A stretch of DNA of 64,000 nt from Erwinia rhapontici (lineage in GTDB: Bacteria; Pseudomonadota; Gammaproteobacteria; Enterobacterales; Enterobacteriaceae), in the NCBI RefSeq assembly GCF_012271765.1, contig NZ_VRKO01000016.1:682001-746000 (forward strand), in the 5' to 3' direction. A model generated the notes under the pieces. That model ran no database searches. It was not told where the DNA came from and saw nothing but the letters and a program-made list of their open reading frames with translations. Below are positions 16,974 to 26,466 of this stretch, piece by piece. A program made the translations under genes and the position numbers. The stretch's first letter is position 1. The number at the start of each line of letters is the position of its first letter.

Positions 16974-18246
16974 AAGCGACGTGACCTTAAGAAAGGAAAA
17001 AGTGCCACTTTTCCGTCCTTTCCGACACCGGACTTTTCGCCATCTGTGTGTGGCGAACTTTATGGCGAATATCGGTAGCTGGATGCAGATTTTTGCCACG
17101 GGTTGGCTGGTCGCCTCGCAAACCCGGGACCCTTCCGTCGCGGCGCTGGCGCAGACACTGACTCAAATTCCGGTTTTTCTCTTTTCCGTGATGGGGGGAG
17201 TGCTGGCGGACAGATATGCAACCTACCGCTATCTTGGTGGTGTGAATAGCATGATGTTCCTGTCGGCAGCGGTACTGGGAGGGATATCTGTTTTTGCCAC
17301 TCCGGAGATCAGCGTCATTTTCCTGTTCACCTTTCTGACGGCAACGGGGACCGCCTTGAAAGCCTCTGGCTGGCAAGCGTCAATGTCATCAATGGTTGAG
17401 CCGGATGAAATAGAGGCTGCAGCAACCCTGAACGGATTGAGCTATAACCTCGCCTCCGTTATTGGTCCTTCTCTGGGCTCTCTGCTTTTCCTGCTGGCGG
17501 GACCTTCCATCCTCTATTTCACTCATGCACTTTGTCTGGCATCTCTGGTGATGATTTATATCTGGATGCAGCGAAGAGACCACCAGGCCGTGTCGCAAAA
17601 GCGACAGAGCTATAGCGCCCTGCTGGCCGAAGGCATGAAGGTGAGTGCCGGTAATCAACATTTTCGCAGTATTTTGTTTACGACGGTCATCGTGTTTTTT
17701 TCTGTTTCAACGTTTCAGGCTTTGTTACCTGCCTATGTCAGTCTGGCATTAAACGAAGACAGCCACGCGCTGGGACTATTGATGAGCGGATTCGGCTGCG
17801 GTGCAGTGATTTCAGCGTTTGCATTGCCCACGCTAAGAAGCGTGTTTGAGCGACACCAGCTTCTGGGAGGGGCTGCTCTGATTTACGGTATTTCTCTGCT
17901 GGTGTTTTCCGCTACTTTACCGATGGTTGCGCTGGTGCCAGTGGCGGTAGTGGGAGGTTTTTCATGGGCGGCGATTGTCTCGACGCTTAACTCAGCGGCG
18001 CAGTCTGTCTTTGGCGTATCCGTCCGGGCGAGGGCGTTGTCGGTGTACAGCATGTGCTTTTACGGTGCGCTGACGCTGGGCAGCCTGACCTGGGGAAAAG
18101 TTTCCGGGCTTCTGACTATCCGCAGTGCTTTTCTGATTGCCGGGTGCCTGATGATCTGCACGGCATTATATGTATGGGCTGCGCGTAAAACCACGGACGA
18201 AAATACGGGTCATAATCTGGCCTCCGATTTAACCGATAAGAGATAA
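16966..18246 (+). CDS. MFS exporter of the EntS/MFS_3 type
   Basis: This 426-residue 12-helix transporter opens with FRPFRHRTFRHLCVANFMAN, typical of the MFS_3 family that includes the enterobactin exporter EntS, and has the loop GGVLADRYATYRYLG after helix 2. The start chosen at 16966 overlaps the end of the ATP-grasp remnant, implying translational coupling; the frame extends further upstream but only antisense-like over the ligase. NAT-type acetyltransferase follows after 3 bases. The three genes look like a peptide or small-molecule synthesis and export unit. The exported product is unknown. Confidence 0.8.
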   Translation: MHKSDVTLRKEKVPLFRPFRHRTFRHLCVANFMANIGSWMQIFATGWLVASQTRDPSVAALAQTLTQIPVFLFSVMGGVLADRYATYRYLGGVNSMMFLSAAVLGGISVFATPEISVIFLFTFLTATGTALKASGWQASMSSMVEPDEIEAAATLNGLSYNLASVIGPSLGSLLFLLAGPSILYFTHALCLASLVMIYIWMQRRDHQAVSQKRQSYSALLAEGMKVSAGNQHFRSILFTTVIVFFSVSTFQALLPAYVSLALNEDSHALGLLMSGFGCGAVISAFALPTLRSVFERHQLLGGAALIYGISLLVFSATLPMVALVPVAVVGGFSWAAIVSTLNSAAQSVFGVSVRARALSVYSMCFYGALTLGSLTWGKVSGLLTIRSAFLIAGCLMICTALYVWAARKTTDENTGHNLASDLTDKR

Positions 18247-18249
18247 AAC

Positions 18250-19074
18250 GTGTCTGAACAGATGACGATATCACCGGCACTGGCGGAACAGGTGTTGGAA
18301 AAACTCGCCTTCAGCTATTTTCCTGCGGTGACAGAAGCAGGACTGGCTGCCCTTTATCAGGCGTGGTGCAGGAAAGTGCCTTTTGACAATATCCGCAAGC
18401 GCATCGACGCCTGCAGTGAACAGCGTCGCCATTTGCCTGGCGCAACGGCAACGGATTTTTTTGATCACTGGCTCAGATTAGGTACCGGCGGCACCTGCTG
18501 GGCAGGGCATGGTGCGCTTTATGCATTGCTGCGTTTTCTTGAATTTCCGGTCTCCGTGGGCCTGTCTACCATGCTCTCTCAACGGACATCACTTGCGGGT
18601 TCTCCGGGTCACGGTACCTTGCTGATTAACCTGGAACAGGGCAGCTTTATTGTCGATGCCACCATGCTGCATGGTGAGCCACTTCCTCTCAGAGAGTGGT
18701 ACTCAACCGATCCATTGTGGGGGACGCAGGTGCATCGCAGTGACGGTTACTGGTGCGTCAACTGGAAACCGTTGGGACGCCCCCGACTGGATTGTCGCCT
18801 CCTTGAGCGAAATGCCCCGACCAGTGAGTATCCGCGCCGTCATGAGATGAGCAGGCACAACAGCCGCTTTGATGGCGCACTGCTGATCCGTCTCGCCGAG
18901 CCTGAGGCGATTATTGGCATTGTGAAGGGTGAACAGGTGGTCAGAAATGCCACCGGCACTGAAACCAAAATGACGCTTTCAAATGAAGAACAGCGTAAGC
19001 TGCTGATAGAACAATTTGGCATTGCTGAAGAGATCGCCGTCATGCTCCCGGATAATCTTGTCGAAACACATTGA
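18250..19074 (+). CDS. Arylamine N-acetyltransferase-family protein
   Basis: This 274-residue protein has the NAT fold markers: VPFDNIRKRI near residue 43, the nucleophile region GTGGTCWAGHGAL (Cys83), PGHGTLLINL (His121) and FIVDATML (Asp136), giving a plausible Cys-His-Asp triad. NAT enzymes transfer acetyl or acyl groups from CoA to amines; relatives in biosynthetic clusters form amide bonds. The usual RGGYCFE is replaced by GTGGTCWAGHG, so this is a divergent branch. Translation starts at GTG 3 bases after the exporter gene; an ATG four codons in is an alternative. Context suggests a biosynthetic rather than detoxifying role. Confidence 0.72.
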   Translation: MSEQMTISPALAEQVLEKLAFSYFPAVTEAGLAALYQAWCRKVPFDNIRKRIDACSEQRRHLPGATATDFFDHWLRLGTGGTCWAGHGALYALLRFLEFPVSVGLSTMLSQRTSLAGSPGHGTLLINLEQGSFIVDATMLHGEPLPLREWYSTDPLWGTQVHRSDGYWCVNWKPLGRPRLDCRLLERNAPTSEYPRRHEMSRHNSRFDGALLIRLAEPEAIIGIVKGEQVVRNATGTETKMTLSNEEQRKLLIEQFGIAEEIAVMLPDNLVETH

Positions 19075-19078
19075 GTAT

Positions 19079-19104
19079 AATGGGGGGACCGTTTACCCCC
19101 CATT
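19079..19104. terminator. Bidirectional terminator between the NAT gene and osmV
   Basis: AATGGGGGG-ACCGTTTA-CCCCCCATT lies between convergent genes, with a T-rich right side and an A-rich left side. Confidence 0.8.
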
Positions 19105-19115
19105 TTCTCTGTTCG

Positions 19116-20255
19116 TTAAGCCGGGTTCAGTACCCGCCGCGTACGCCCTGAACTGAGGTAATCTGCAATATAATCCTGCGAAATCTCCCCGCTGTAACGA
19201 CCCTCTTCATCGACAATCGGCATCCATACCATATTGTGTTCGTACAGTTTCGACAGCACCACGCGCAGGTTCTCTTCAGCCCGTCCCGTCACCGTAAAGT
19301 GGTGCAACAGGTCAGCACACTGACCGCTGGCACCACGCGCCTCACGGCGCTTCACAAAGCCCAGTGGTTTACCGTCCTCGTCCACCACGGTAATCGAGCG
19401 CAGATCGTTATCATCCATGATGCCGAATGCATCAGACAGCGGCGTGGATTTACGCACGGTGAGGGTCGGTTGCTGGTCGGTCACATCACCGGCCTGCACC
19501 AGAAGCAGACGTTTTAACGTGCGGTCCTGGCCGACAAAGGAGCCGACAAACTCATTGGCGGGTTTCGCCAGCAGCTCGTCCGGGCTGGCACACTGCACGA
19601 TTTTACCCTGGCCAAACACGGCAATACGGTCACCCAGCTTCAGCGCCTCATCAATATCATGACTGACCAGCATCACGGTTTTTTTCAACTGACGCTGCAT
19701 ATCCAGAAACTCATTCTGAATCACTTCACGGTTGATCGGGTCGACCGCACCGAAGGGTTCATCCATCAGCAGCACCGGAGGATCCGCCGCCAGCGCACGG
19801 ATAACGCCAATACGCTGCTGCTGTCCGCCGGACATCTCACGCGGATAACGATGCAGGAATTTCTTCGCATCCAGCGCCATCATGCTCATCAAATCGCTGG
19901 CGCGTTCTTTACAACGCTGCTTGTCCCAGCCCAACATCCGCGGCACCACGGTAATATTCTCTTCAATGGTCATATTCGGGAACAGACCAATCTGCTGAAT
20001 GACATAGCCAATATTACGGCGTAACGTCACGGTATCCAGCCCGCTGGTGTCTTCTCCGTTGATCAGGATCTTACCGCTGCTGGCAGGGATCAAACGGTTA
20101 ATCATTTTCAGCGTGGTGGTTTTGCCGCAGCCGGAAGGGCCGAGCAGCACGCACATTTCACCCTCCGGGACGTTCAGGCTGACATTGTCCACCGCATTCA
20201 CGCTGGAGCCATTTTTCTGTTTGAAGGTTTTGGTGAGATTTTCCAGTTTTATCAT
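19116..20255 (-). CDS. osmV: Osmoprotectant ABC transporter ATPase, OsmV type
   Basis: This 379-residue ATPase has Walker A GPSGCGKTTT, signature MSGGQQQRIGVIRAL, Walker B VLLMDEPFGAVDP and the switch His in MLVSHDIDEA. A C-terminal pair of CBS domains follows (from about residue 255). CBS-bearing ATPases energise uptake of glycine betaine-like compounds. Length with CBS pair matches Salmonella OsmV better than the shorter E. coli YehX. The start overlaps the osmW stop as TAATG, so the two are translationally coupled. It is the last gene of a four-gene operon. Confidence 0.88.
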   Translation of the reverse strand: MIKLENLTKTFKQKNGSSVNAVDNVSLNVPEGEMCVLLGPSGCGKTTTLKMINRLIPASSGKILINGEDTSGLDTVTLRRNIGYVIQQIGLFPNMTIEENITVVPRMLGWDKQRCKERASDLMSMMALDAKKFLHRYPREMSGGQQQRIGVIRALAADPPVLLMDEPFGAVDPINREVIQNEFLDMQRQLKKTVMLVSHDIDEALKLGDRIAVFGQGKIVQCASPDELLAKPANEFVGSFVGQDRTLKRLLLVQAGDVTDQQPTLTVRKSTPLSDAFGIMDDNDLRSITVVDEDGKPLGFVKRREARGASGQCADLLHHFTVTGRAEENLRVVLSKLYEHNMVWMPIVDEEGRYSGEISQDYIADYLSSGRTRRVLNPA

Positions 20256-20902
20256 TATCGGATCCCCTTAGGTGTCAGTGCGACCTGCAAACGGTGCAGC
20301 AGCCAGTCAAGAACGACGGCCAGTAAACAAATCATCAGTGCGCCAGCGACCAGCATGCGGACGTCACTTCCGCTAATACCATCCAGCAGCAGCAGGCCCA
20401 GACCGCCAGCACCAATCACGGCCGCGATAGCCATCACGCCAACATTCATCACAACGGCGGTACGAATACCGCCAAAAATCACCGGTAACGCCATCGGAAT
20501 TTCTACCCAGCGCAGACGTTGCCAGAAGGTCATGCCAATACCTCGTCCCGCCTCGCGCAGCCCGCCGGGCAGATTCTCCAGCGCAGTGTGGGTGTTGCGC
20601 ACAATCGGCAGCAGGGAGTAGAGAAACACTGCCGTGACGGCGGGCAGCACACCAATACCCTGACCGATCAGCGAAAACAGTGGGATCATCAGACCAAACA
20701 GGGCGATAGAGGGAATGGTCAGTACAATGGTGGCCAGACCGAGTACCGGGGTGGCCAGCCACTTAAAACGCACAATCAGAATACCGACGGGGACGCCAAT
20801 TACGATAGCGAAACCCACAGCCAGCGCCACCAGCCACAGATGCTGGAAGGTGAGGCTCGCCAGGTAACCGCTGTTGTCCATGATGTAATGAATCGTTTCC
20901 AC
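20255..20902 (-). CDS. osmW: Osmoprotectant ABC transporter permease, OsmW type
   Basis: This 215-residue permease has about five to six membrane helices and the EAA-type loop LREAGRGIGMTFWQRLRWVEIP, which contacts the ATPase. The start is GTG with a strong AAGGAGG site 5 bases before it. It sits between the binding protein and the ATPase genes. Confidence 0.88.
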   Translation of the reverse strand: METIHYIMDNSGYLASLTFQHLWLVALAVGFAIVIGVPVGILIVRFKWLATPVLGLATIVLTIPSIALFGLMIPLFSLIGQGIGVLPAVTAVFLYSLLPIVRNTHTALENLPGGLREAGRGIGMTFWQRLRWVEIPMALPVIFGGIRTAVVMNVGVMAIAAVIGAGGLGLLLLDGISGSDVRMLVAGALMICLLAVVLDWLLHRLQVALTPKGIR

Positions 20903-20911
20903 CAGGCCTCC

Positions 20912-21838
20912 TTAAAGCATGTTATGGGATGTCAGGAAATCATGTGCCACCTGTTGCGGCGACTGATGATCGATATCCACACGTTTGTTCATTTCAGTAA
21001 TCGCCTCATCGGTGATTAACGGCGACAGCTTATTCAGTGCGGCATCCAGGCCCGGATGGTCCTTCAGCGCTTTTGCCGTGACCACGGGCGTTACGGCGTA
21101 GCTGGGGAAAAATCCTTTATCATCTTTCAGTACTTTCAGGTCGAAGCCTTTTACGCGGCCATCGGTGGTGTACACCAGCCCGGCATCGACAAAACCGTCG
21201 CGAATGGCGTTATACAGCAGCCCCGGATCCATCTGGCGGATCTGCGGACGATCCAGCGGCATGTTGTAGGCTTTTTGCAACGGTTTCAGGCCATCTGAGC
21301 GCCCGGCGAATTCCAGATCCAGTCCCAGCATCCAGTTGTTATCCGGGTCGGTTTGACGCACGTGCTCCAGCTTCGCCACCATCTGTGAAATCGTCTCAAT
21401 ATGCTCGGCTTCGGCCCGTTTGGCCGACATGGCAAAAGCATAGGTATTGTTCATCGGTGCCGGGTTAAGCCATACCAGACCCAGCTTCGCATCCAGTTTT
21501 TTCACCGTCTGCCAGGTCTCATCGGGTGACATCCGCTGCGTGATATGGTTGAAGATAATCAGTGAGGTCCCGGTGTATTCCCAGGTCATATCAACCTGCT
21601 TATTGATCATCGCATTACGACCAATTACCGTGGCGATATTGGTTTTGGGTTCGATCTCAAAGCCCTGTTTGCGCAGATACTGCGTGGTCAGCGCAGACAA
21701 AATATGCTGCTCGGTAAAGCTTTTGGTGGTCATCACAATCGGGGCTGCCGTTGCCATGCTGCTCAGTGTCATCGAGGCAGCAAGGGCGAGGGCGGCTGCA
21801 CGCAGCCAGCGGGTCAGTACAGTAGCATCAGCCATCAT
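20912..21838 (-). CDS. osmX: Osmoprotectant periplasmic binding protein, OsmX type
   Basis: This 308-residue protein has a signal peptide (hydrophobic [17 protein letters not shown], cut around residue 31). The mature OpuAC/QAT-type domain begins [16 protein letters not shown], a start typical of glycine betaine/choline-binding proteins of the OsmX/YehZ group. Ligand-contact motifs include [10 protein letters not shown] and [15 protein letters not shown]. Tandem ATGs at 21838 and 21835 are both possible behind AAGGAACGG. It supplies substrate to the OsmW/OsmY permeases. Confidence 0.88.
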   Translation of the reverse strand: MMADATVLTRWLRAAALALAASMTLSSMATAAPIVMTTKSFTEQHILSALTTQYLRKQGFEIEPKTNIATVIGRNAMINKQVDMTWEYTGTSLIIFNHITQRMSPDETWQTVKKLDAKLGLVWLNPAPMNNTYAFAMSAKRAEAEHIETISQMVAKLEHVRQTDPDNNWMLGLDLEFAGRSDGLKPLQKAYNMPLDRPQIRQMDPGLLYNAIRDGFVDAGLVYTTDGRVKGFDLKVLKDDKGFFPSYAVTPVVTAKALKDHPGLDAALNKLSPLITDEAITEMNKRVDIDHQSPQQVAHDFLTSHNML

Positions 21839-21852
21839 CCGTTCCTTATTCT

Positions 21853-22566
21853 TCAGGCAGTGTGTGGGCTGAGGAGACGGCCAAGGCCGGCCAGCAACAG
21901 ATCGAGGATCAGGGCAAACAGCGCAGTTGCCGCAGCACCCAGGATCAACGTCGGGAAATCATTGAGGTAAATACCGGGAAAAATCAGCTCGCCGTAGCTA
22001 CTGGCCCCAATCAAAAACGCCAGTGGGGCGGTGCCAACGTTGATGGCCATTGCCACGCGGATGCCGGACAGCATCACCGGCATAGCGTTCGGAATTTCCA
22101 CCTGACGCAGGCGCTGACCTTTGGTCATGCCGATGCCATTGGCAGCCTCAAGCAGGGAGTCCGGCACTGAACACAAGCCGGAATAGGTGTTGCGCACGAT
22201 GGGCAGCAGTGAGGCCAGGAACAGCGCGATGATCGCCGGGCGATCGCCAATGCCGATCACCACCATTGCCAGCGCCAGTACCGCCAGCGGGGGTAACGTA
22301 TTACCGACGTTAAAAATCTGCATCACATACTCGGCCCAGCGACGGGCGCCGGGACGGCTGAGAATGATACCGCTGGGAATACCGATTAACAGGGCAAACA
22401 GCATAGACCAGAACACCAGCGTCATGTGTTGTTGCCCGAGGTAGATCAGATCGACGCGTTTCGCCTTAATGGTCTCAATCCCCAGCCCCCAGACCAGCAG
22501 GGCGATGATCGCAGCGACAAACAGCGTCGCCAGTAAGGCACGCCGTAACAGCGTGGAATGTGGCAT
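21853..22566 (-). CDS. osmY: Osmoprotectant ABC transporter permease, OsmY type
   Basis: This 237-residue inner-membrane permease contains the EAA loop [22 protein letters not shown]. The ATG at 22566 follows GGGAGAA; the frame extends 70 codons upstream but that part has no ribosome site and poor coding character. It is the first gene of osmYXWV on this strand, so the operon promoter should lie in the 312-base gap upstream. The symbol follows the Salmonella OsmU naming and is not the unrelated E. coli osmY lipoprotein-like gene. Confidence 0.82.
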   Translation of the reverse strand: MPHSTLLRRALLATLFVAAIIALLVWGLGIETIKAKRVDLIYLGQQHMTLVFWSMLFALLIGIPSGIILSRPGARRWAEYVMQIFNVGNTLPPLAVLALAMVVIGIGDRPAIIALFLASLLPIVRNTYSGLCSVPDSLLEAANGIGMTKGQRLRQVEIPNAMPVMLSGIRVAMAINVGTAPLAFLIGASSYGELIFPGIYLNDFPTLILGAAATALFALILDLLLAGLGRLLSPHTA

Positions 22567-22878
22567 ATCAGTGTTCTCCCTGGGGGGCAAATAAGCATTA
22601 AAAGTGTTTATCTCATGGGCGATTATCACTTTGCCCGGTAAACTTGCTTTCAAAGCTATAGCAGCGTAACGGCAGATTTGCCAAATTTCTGGCCGAAAAT
22701 CAGCAGGATACTTTTTCGGCAAAACAGGCGTCAGCCGTTGATAGCGCTGGGAAAATCGTCGATGAAAAAAATTCATCGATGTTAAGTGACACCGTCACAG
22801 ACGGCATAGAGCACAATCCGAAAACTGTTGTGTGGAATATCATGCACACTTTCAGGACGTACGACAGAAAGGGGATAT
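22567..22878. other. Divergent promoter region between osmYXWV and the DHA2 exporter
   Basis: This gap holds divergent promoters. An inverted repeat GATGAAT/ATTCATC lies around 22758-22778. No gene is supported. I could not place -10/-35 elements with confidence. Confidence 0.4.
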
Positions 22879-24336
22879 ATGACGGAACAGACTGCGACAC
22901 AAGTGACACACCGTCACTGGGTGCTTATCGCTTCAATGCTGGCGATGTTTATGGCAGCCATTGAAGTCACGATTGTGGCCACCGCCATGCCAACGATTAT
23001 TGCCGAGCTGGGGGGCTTCTCTCAGTTTGGCTGGGTGTTTTCAATCTACCTGCTCACTCAGGCGGTCAGCGTGCCGATCTACGGTCGTCTGGCAGATCTC
23101 TGGGGCAGAAAGCGGATGTTTTTTATCGGCACCGGGCTGTTCCTCATCGGGTCGGTGTTATGTGGGTTCGCCACCAATATGGGCTGGTTGATCCTGTTCC
23201 GCGCCTTCCAGGGGCTGGGGGCCGGGGCGATTATGCCGCTGACCTCGACGATTATTGCCGATGTCTATCCGCCGAAAGAGCGCGCGGGCGTGCAGGGTTG
23301 GCTGTCGAGCGTGTGGGGCATCGCGGCGATTGTCGGGCCGCTGACCGGGGCCTGGCTGGTGCAGCACTTTAACTGGGCGTTGATCTTCTGGGTCAATGTC
23401 CCCATTGGCATTGTGTCGATGCTGTTGCTGGCGCGGTTTTTCCCTGAGTCGAAGGAACGTAGCCCGCATCGGCTCAATCTGGCAGGCAGCGCCTGGCTGA
23501 TGCTGACCGTCAGTGCATTGCTGGTGGCCCTGCTGCAGGCAGAAGCACTTGGCACCCTGTTTGTTGTTGCACTACTGGTCCTGGCCGTGCTGGCGGGTAC
23601 CGCGCTACTGCGGCATGAGCGTCGGGCCAGCGAACCGCTGTTTCCACTGGCGATCTGGCGCAGTCGCACACTGCTGGCGGGTAACGCGGGAAATCTGCTG
23701 ATTGGTGCGGCGATGATGGGGATCAGTGCGTTTCTGCCCACCTGGATCCAGGGCGTCAATGGCGGAACGCCACTTCAGGCGGGCAGCGCACTGGCGATGA
23801 TGTCGATCGGCTGGCCGCTGGCCAGTACGCTCAGCGGGCGTCTGATGCAGCGTACCTCGTACCGGTTTACCGCGCTGCTGGGTTCCGCCTTGCTGATCGC
23901 CGGCACCGCATTGTTACTGACGCTGTACCGGGAAAGCCCGGTATGGCACGCCGGGCTGTTTGCTTTTGTCATTGGCACCGGCATGGGCATGACCAGCACC
24001 ACTTTCCTGATCGCGGTCCAGAACACGGCCGACTTTGCCATCCGGGGCATTTGCACTGCCTCGATTATGTTCAGCCGTATGCTGGGATCGGCACTGGGAA
24101 CAGCGTTAATGGGTGCGGTACTGAATTACAATTTACTGCTGCGTTTGCCTGGCGATAATGATCCGGTACAGCAGGTGATGTCACACGCTCAGCGACAGCA
24201 GATTGATGCCCCCAGTCTGGAGGTGATGTTGAGTGAAATTGCGCATTCGCTGCACTGGGTGTTTGCGGTATCGACGGTGATTGCGGTAATGAGCCTGGTG
24301 ATTGCGCGCTTTGTGCCGGCAGAGAAGCCACACTAG
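22879..24336 (+). CDS. DHA2-family multidrug exporter (MFS, about 14 helices)
   Basis: This 485-residue protein has the DHA2 hallmarks: IEVTIVATAMPTII in helix 1 (the conserved D of the usual LD-TIVN-ALP is replaced by E), GRLADLWGRKRMF (motif A), and FQGLGAGAIMPLTSTI with ERAGVQGWLSSVWGIAAIVGP (motif C). It exports drugs or other amphipathic compounds by proton antiport; substrate unknown. The ATG at 22879 follows AAGGGGATAT. It is transcribed divergently from the osmoprotectant operon with no regulator gene beside it. Confidence 0.85.
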   Translation: MTEQTATQVTHRHWVLIASMLAMFMAAIEVTIVATAMPTIIAELGGFSQFGWVFSIYLLTQAVSVPIYGRLADLWGRKRMFFIGTGLFLIGSVLCGFATNMGWLILFRAFQGLGAGAIMPLTSTIIADVYPPKERAGVQGWLSSVWGIAAIVGPLTGAWLVQHFNWALIFWVNVPIGIVSMLLLARFFPESKERSPHRLNLAGSAWLMLTVSALLVALLQAEALGTLFVVALLVLAVLAGTALLRHERRASEPLFPLAIWRSRTLLAGNAGNLLIGAAMMGISAFLPTWIQGVNGGTPLQAGSALAMMSIGWPLASTLSGRLMQRTSYRFTALLGSALLIAGTALLLTLYRESPVWHAGLFAFVIGTGMGMTSTTFLIAVQNTADFAIRGICTASIMFSRMLGSALGTALMGAVLNYNLLLRLPGDNDPVQQVMSHAQRQQIDAPSLEVMLSEIAHSLHWVFAVSTVIAVMSLVIARFVPAEKPH

Positions 24337-24345
24337 CGGTAAGGC

Positions 24346-24370
24346 AGGGCGGCCCTGGAAGGATCGCCCT
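24346..24370. terminator. Possible terminator between the DHA2 exporter and the DUF1161 gene
   Basis: The inverted repeat AGGGCG ... CGCCCT with a 13-base loop lies between convergent genes. The stem is short and the T-run weak. Confidence 0.4.
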
Positions 24371-24378
24371 AAAGAAGA

Positions 24379-24678
24379 CTACTGCGCAGGGGCATCCTGA
24401 GAGGTGCCTGCACTGGCGGGAACACTGCTGTCACCATCGTTGCCCGTGCGTTTGTAGACAATTTTCTGTGTGTCATTTTCGCAATGCCCGACAACCTGTC
24501 CTGCAGCCTGATCGGCCTGGTCGTTAGGGACAATATCAAGCGTAAAACCGGAAGCCGGCACGCCATTGTTAATGATTTTCTGATTAATATCGGCTTTGAC
24601 CGTTTCGCACGACGCCTGAACAGCGAGTGGCATCGCAACAATCAGCCCGGTTAACATCCACTTAAACCCTTTCATCAT
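24379..24678 (-). CDS. Small exported DUF1161-type protein
   Basis: This 99-residue protein has a signal peptide (hydrophobic WMLTGLIVAMPLAVQA, cut before SCETV). The short mature domain has two cysteines (SCETVKADINQKIINNG and VVGHCENDTQKIVYKR), the pattern of DUF1161. The function is unknown, probably periplasmic. The tail after residue 80 is low-complexity Ser/Ala. Tandem ATGs at 24678 and 24675 lie behind AAGGAT. Confidence 0.75.
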   Translation of the reverse strand: MMKGFKWMLTGLIVAMPLAVQASCETVKADINQKIINNGVPASGFTLDIVPNDQADQAAGQVVGHCENDTQKIVYKRTGNDGDSSVPASAGTSQDAPAQ

Positions 24679-24728
24679 TTCATCCTTATCTGTGTGAAAA
24701 TCCCGCTAACTATAGCAGTTAAATCCAC

Positions 24729-25076
24729 TTATGGCGCAACCGGACGGCCGGTGCGACGGTCGAGGCAACGCAGCGTATTGGGTTCCCAATAGGCATTCAC
24801 ATTCAGGCTATGTTCGCAACCGTCACGGGTATCAAACGCACGGTCAGTTTTATCAAACTCTTTCTCCACGCGGGTGTTCACCTTGTTACGCAGGCTACGG
24901 GTCGCATCCCACTGCTCTTTCTGTTCGCGTGCCTGCTCGGTCGTGAGGGCATTATCGCCTTCTGAAATAATCAGACGGTCAGTACGCGCCTGAGCGCTGT
25001 GCTGAACAGAAAACAACGCGGTCAGCAGCAGCAGTGGGACAGTGGCTTTTGTCAGACGGCTTTTCAGGGTATTCAT
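24729..25076 (-). CDS. ynfB: YnfB family exported protein (DUF1283)
   Basis: This protein of about 115 residues has a signal peptide followed by a charged helical domain. The C-terminal block [20 protein letters not shown] then RRTGRP is nearly identical to E. coli YnfB. Two adjacent ATGs (25079 and 25076) lie behind AAGGAA; I list the second, but either is possible. It is divergent from ynfA as in E. coli. Function unknown. Confidence 0.88.
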   Translation of the reverse strand: MNTLKSRLTKATVPLLLLTALFSVQHSAQARTDRLIISEGDNALTTEQAREQKEQWDATRSLRNKVNTRVEKEFDKTDRAFDTRDGCEHSLNVNAYWEPNTLRCLDRRTGRPVAP

Positions 25077-25208
25077 CATCGGTTCCTTTATATGGGCAGC
25101 CACGGCAACGGCGACTGAACAGGTCATGTCATGTAGTATATCACCAGCTTTCAGGCCCTCACCAGTCTGCCTGACACTGCCGTTTACCATTGAGAGAGAA
25201 AAGAAAAC

Positions 25209-25535
25209 GTGCTGACCACGACACTGCTATTTTTTGCCACGGCATTAGCCGAAATCATCGGCTGTTTCCTACCCTGGTTGTGGCTGAAGAAAAATGCGTC
25301 TGCCTGGCTGTTGCTGCCTGCGGGCGTCAGCCTGATGGTGTTCGTTTGGTTGCTCACGCTGCATCCGGCAGCCAGCGGGCGTGTTTACGCGGCTTACGGC
25401 GGGGTTTATGTGGTCACGGCGCTGTTGTGGTTGCGTATTGTCGATGGGGTAAAACTGAGCACCTATGACTGGGTGGGTGCCGCCGTGGCGTTCTGCGGAA
25501 TGTTGATTATCGTAGCAGGATGGGGACGGGCCTGA
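25209..25535 (+). CDS. ynfA: Inner-membrane protein YnfA (UPF0060)
   Basis: This 108-residue four-helix membrane protein of the SMR-like UPF0060 family carries [20 protein letters not shown] and [21 protein letters not shown], almost identical to E. coli YnfA. It starts at GTG. A purine-rich GAGAGAAAAG stretch upstream may act as ribosome site. A role as a small efflux transporter has been proposed for the family. Confidence 0.9.
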   Translation: MLTTTLLFFATALAEIIGCFLPWLWLKKNASAWLLLPAGVSLMVFVWLLTLHPAASGRVYAAYGGVYVVTALLWLRIVDGVKLSTYDWVGAAVAFCGMLIIVAGWGRA

Positions 25536-25546
25536 AGGCAGGCCCG
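25527..25546. terminator. Hairpin overlapping the ynfA stop, shared with ydfG
   Basis: CGGGCCT-GAAGGC-AGGCCCG spans the end of ynfA and lies between convergent genes. The T-run is weak. Confidence 0.5.
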
Positions 25547-25557
25547 AACAGCGTTGA

Positions 25558-26304
25558 TTACGCCTTGTGCACGCGCAGGCCCGCCTGGCTCTGACCCACC
25601 GGCATCATCTCCAGCGCGCTGATATTGACATGCTTCGGCAGGGTGGCAACCCACCAGACGGCTTCGGTCACATCTTCCGGCGTCAGCGGTTCAGTACCGT
25701 CGTACACGCTGCCCGCACGGGTGTCATCACCTTTGAAACGCACGTTGGAAAACTCGGTGCCGCCGACCAGACCGGGTTCGATATCGGTCACGCGTAACGC
25801 CGTGCCGTGCAGGTCGGTACGCAGGTTGAAGCTGAACTGGCGTACAAAGGCTTTGGTGGCACCGTAAACATTCCCACCGGGATAAGGCCAGCTTCCGGCG
25901 ATTGAACCGATGTTGATAATGTGGCCAACATTACGTTCTACCATCGCGGGCAGCAGGGCGCGCGTCATGTACACCAGCCCTTTATTGTTGGTGTCGATCA
26001 TATCTTCCCAGTCTTCCAGGCTGGCACGCTGCGCAGGCTCAATACCGAGCGCCAGCCCGGCGTTGTTGACCAGAATATCAATGTTGCGCCACTCAGCAGG
26101 CAGGCTGGCGATGGCGGCATCAATGCCCGCGCGGTCGCGCACATCCAGTACCAGCGTATAAATACTCTCACCAAACTCCTGTTGTAGGGCGTCGAGACGC
26201 TCCTGACGGCGACCGGTCGCAATGACTTTATGGCCCTGGGCGATAAAGCGGCGGGTAATGCTTTGACCAAAACCGGCGGTGGCGCCGGTAACAAATACGA
26301 TCAT
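25558..26304 (-). CDS. ydfG: NADP-dependent 3-hydroxy acid dehydrogenase YdfG (short-chain dehydrogenase)
   Basis: This 248-residue SDR has the cofactor site VTGATAGFGQSITRRF, the structural NNAG (LVNNAGLALG), the catalytic Ser (NIGSIAGSWPY) and Tyr-X3-Lys (VYGATKAF). E. coli YdfG oxidises L-serine, L-allo-threonine and other 3-hydroxy acids and reduces malonic semialdehyde. The ATG at 26304 gives the conserved N terminus; the longer frame upstream is not supported. In E. coli dcp is the direct neighbour, while here 8.4 kb of other genes separate them. Confidence 0.94.
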   Translation of the reverse strand: MIVFVTGATAGFGQSITRRFIAQGHKVIATGRRQERLDALQQEFGESIYTLVLDVRDRAGIDAAIASLPAEWRNIDILVNNAGLALGIEPAQRASLEDWEDMIDTNNKGLVYMTRALLPAMVERNVGHIINIGSIAGSWPYPGGNVYGATKAFVRQFSFNLRTDLHGTALRVTDIEPGLVGGTEFSNVRFKGDDTRAGSVYDGTEPLTPEDVTEAVWWVATLPKHVNISALEMMPVGQSQAGLRVHKA

Positions 26305-26466
26305 CTCACTGTTCCTCAACACATTTTGGATTTTTATCACCTTACCATCTGATGGCCGAGGTGATAAGAAGCGAATTGTTATGATGAATGAGAAAGAATG
26401 GATAACACCCCCTGGCAATAAAAACTGCACAAATTTCACGCACCCCCTGGCTGCTTCTATGCATGA

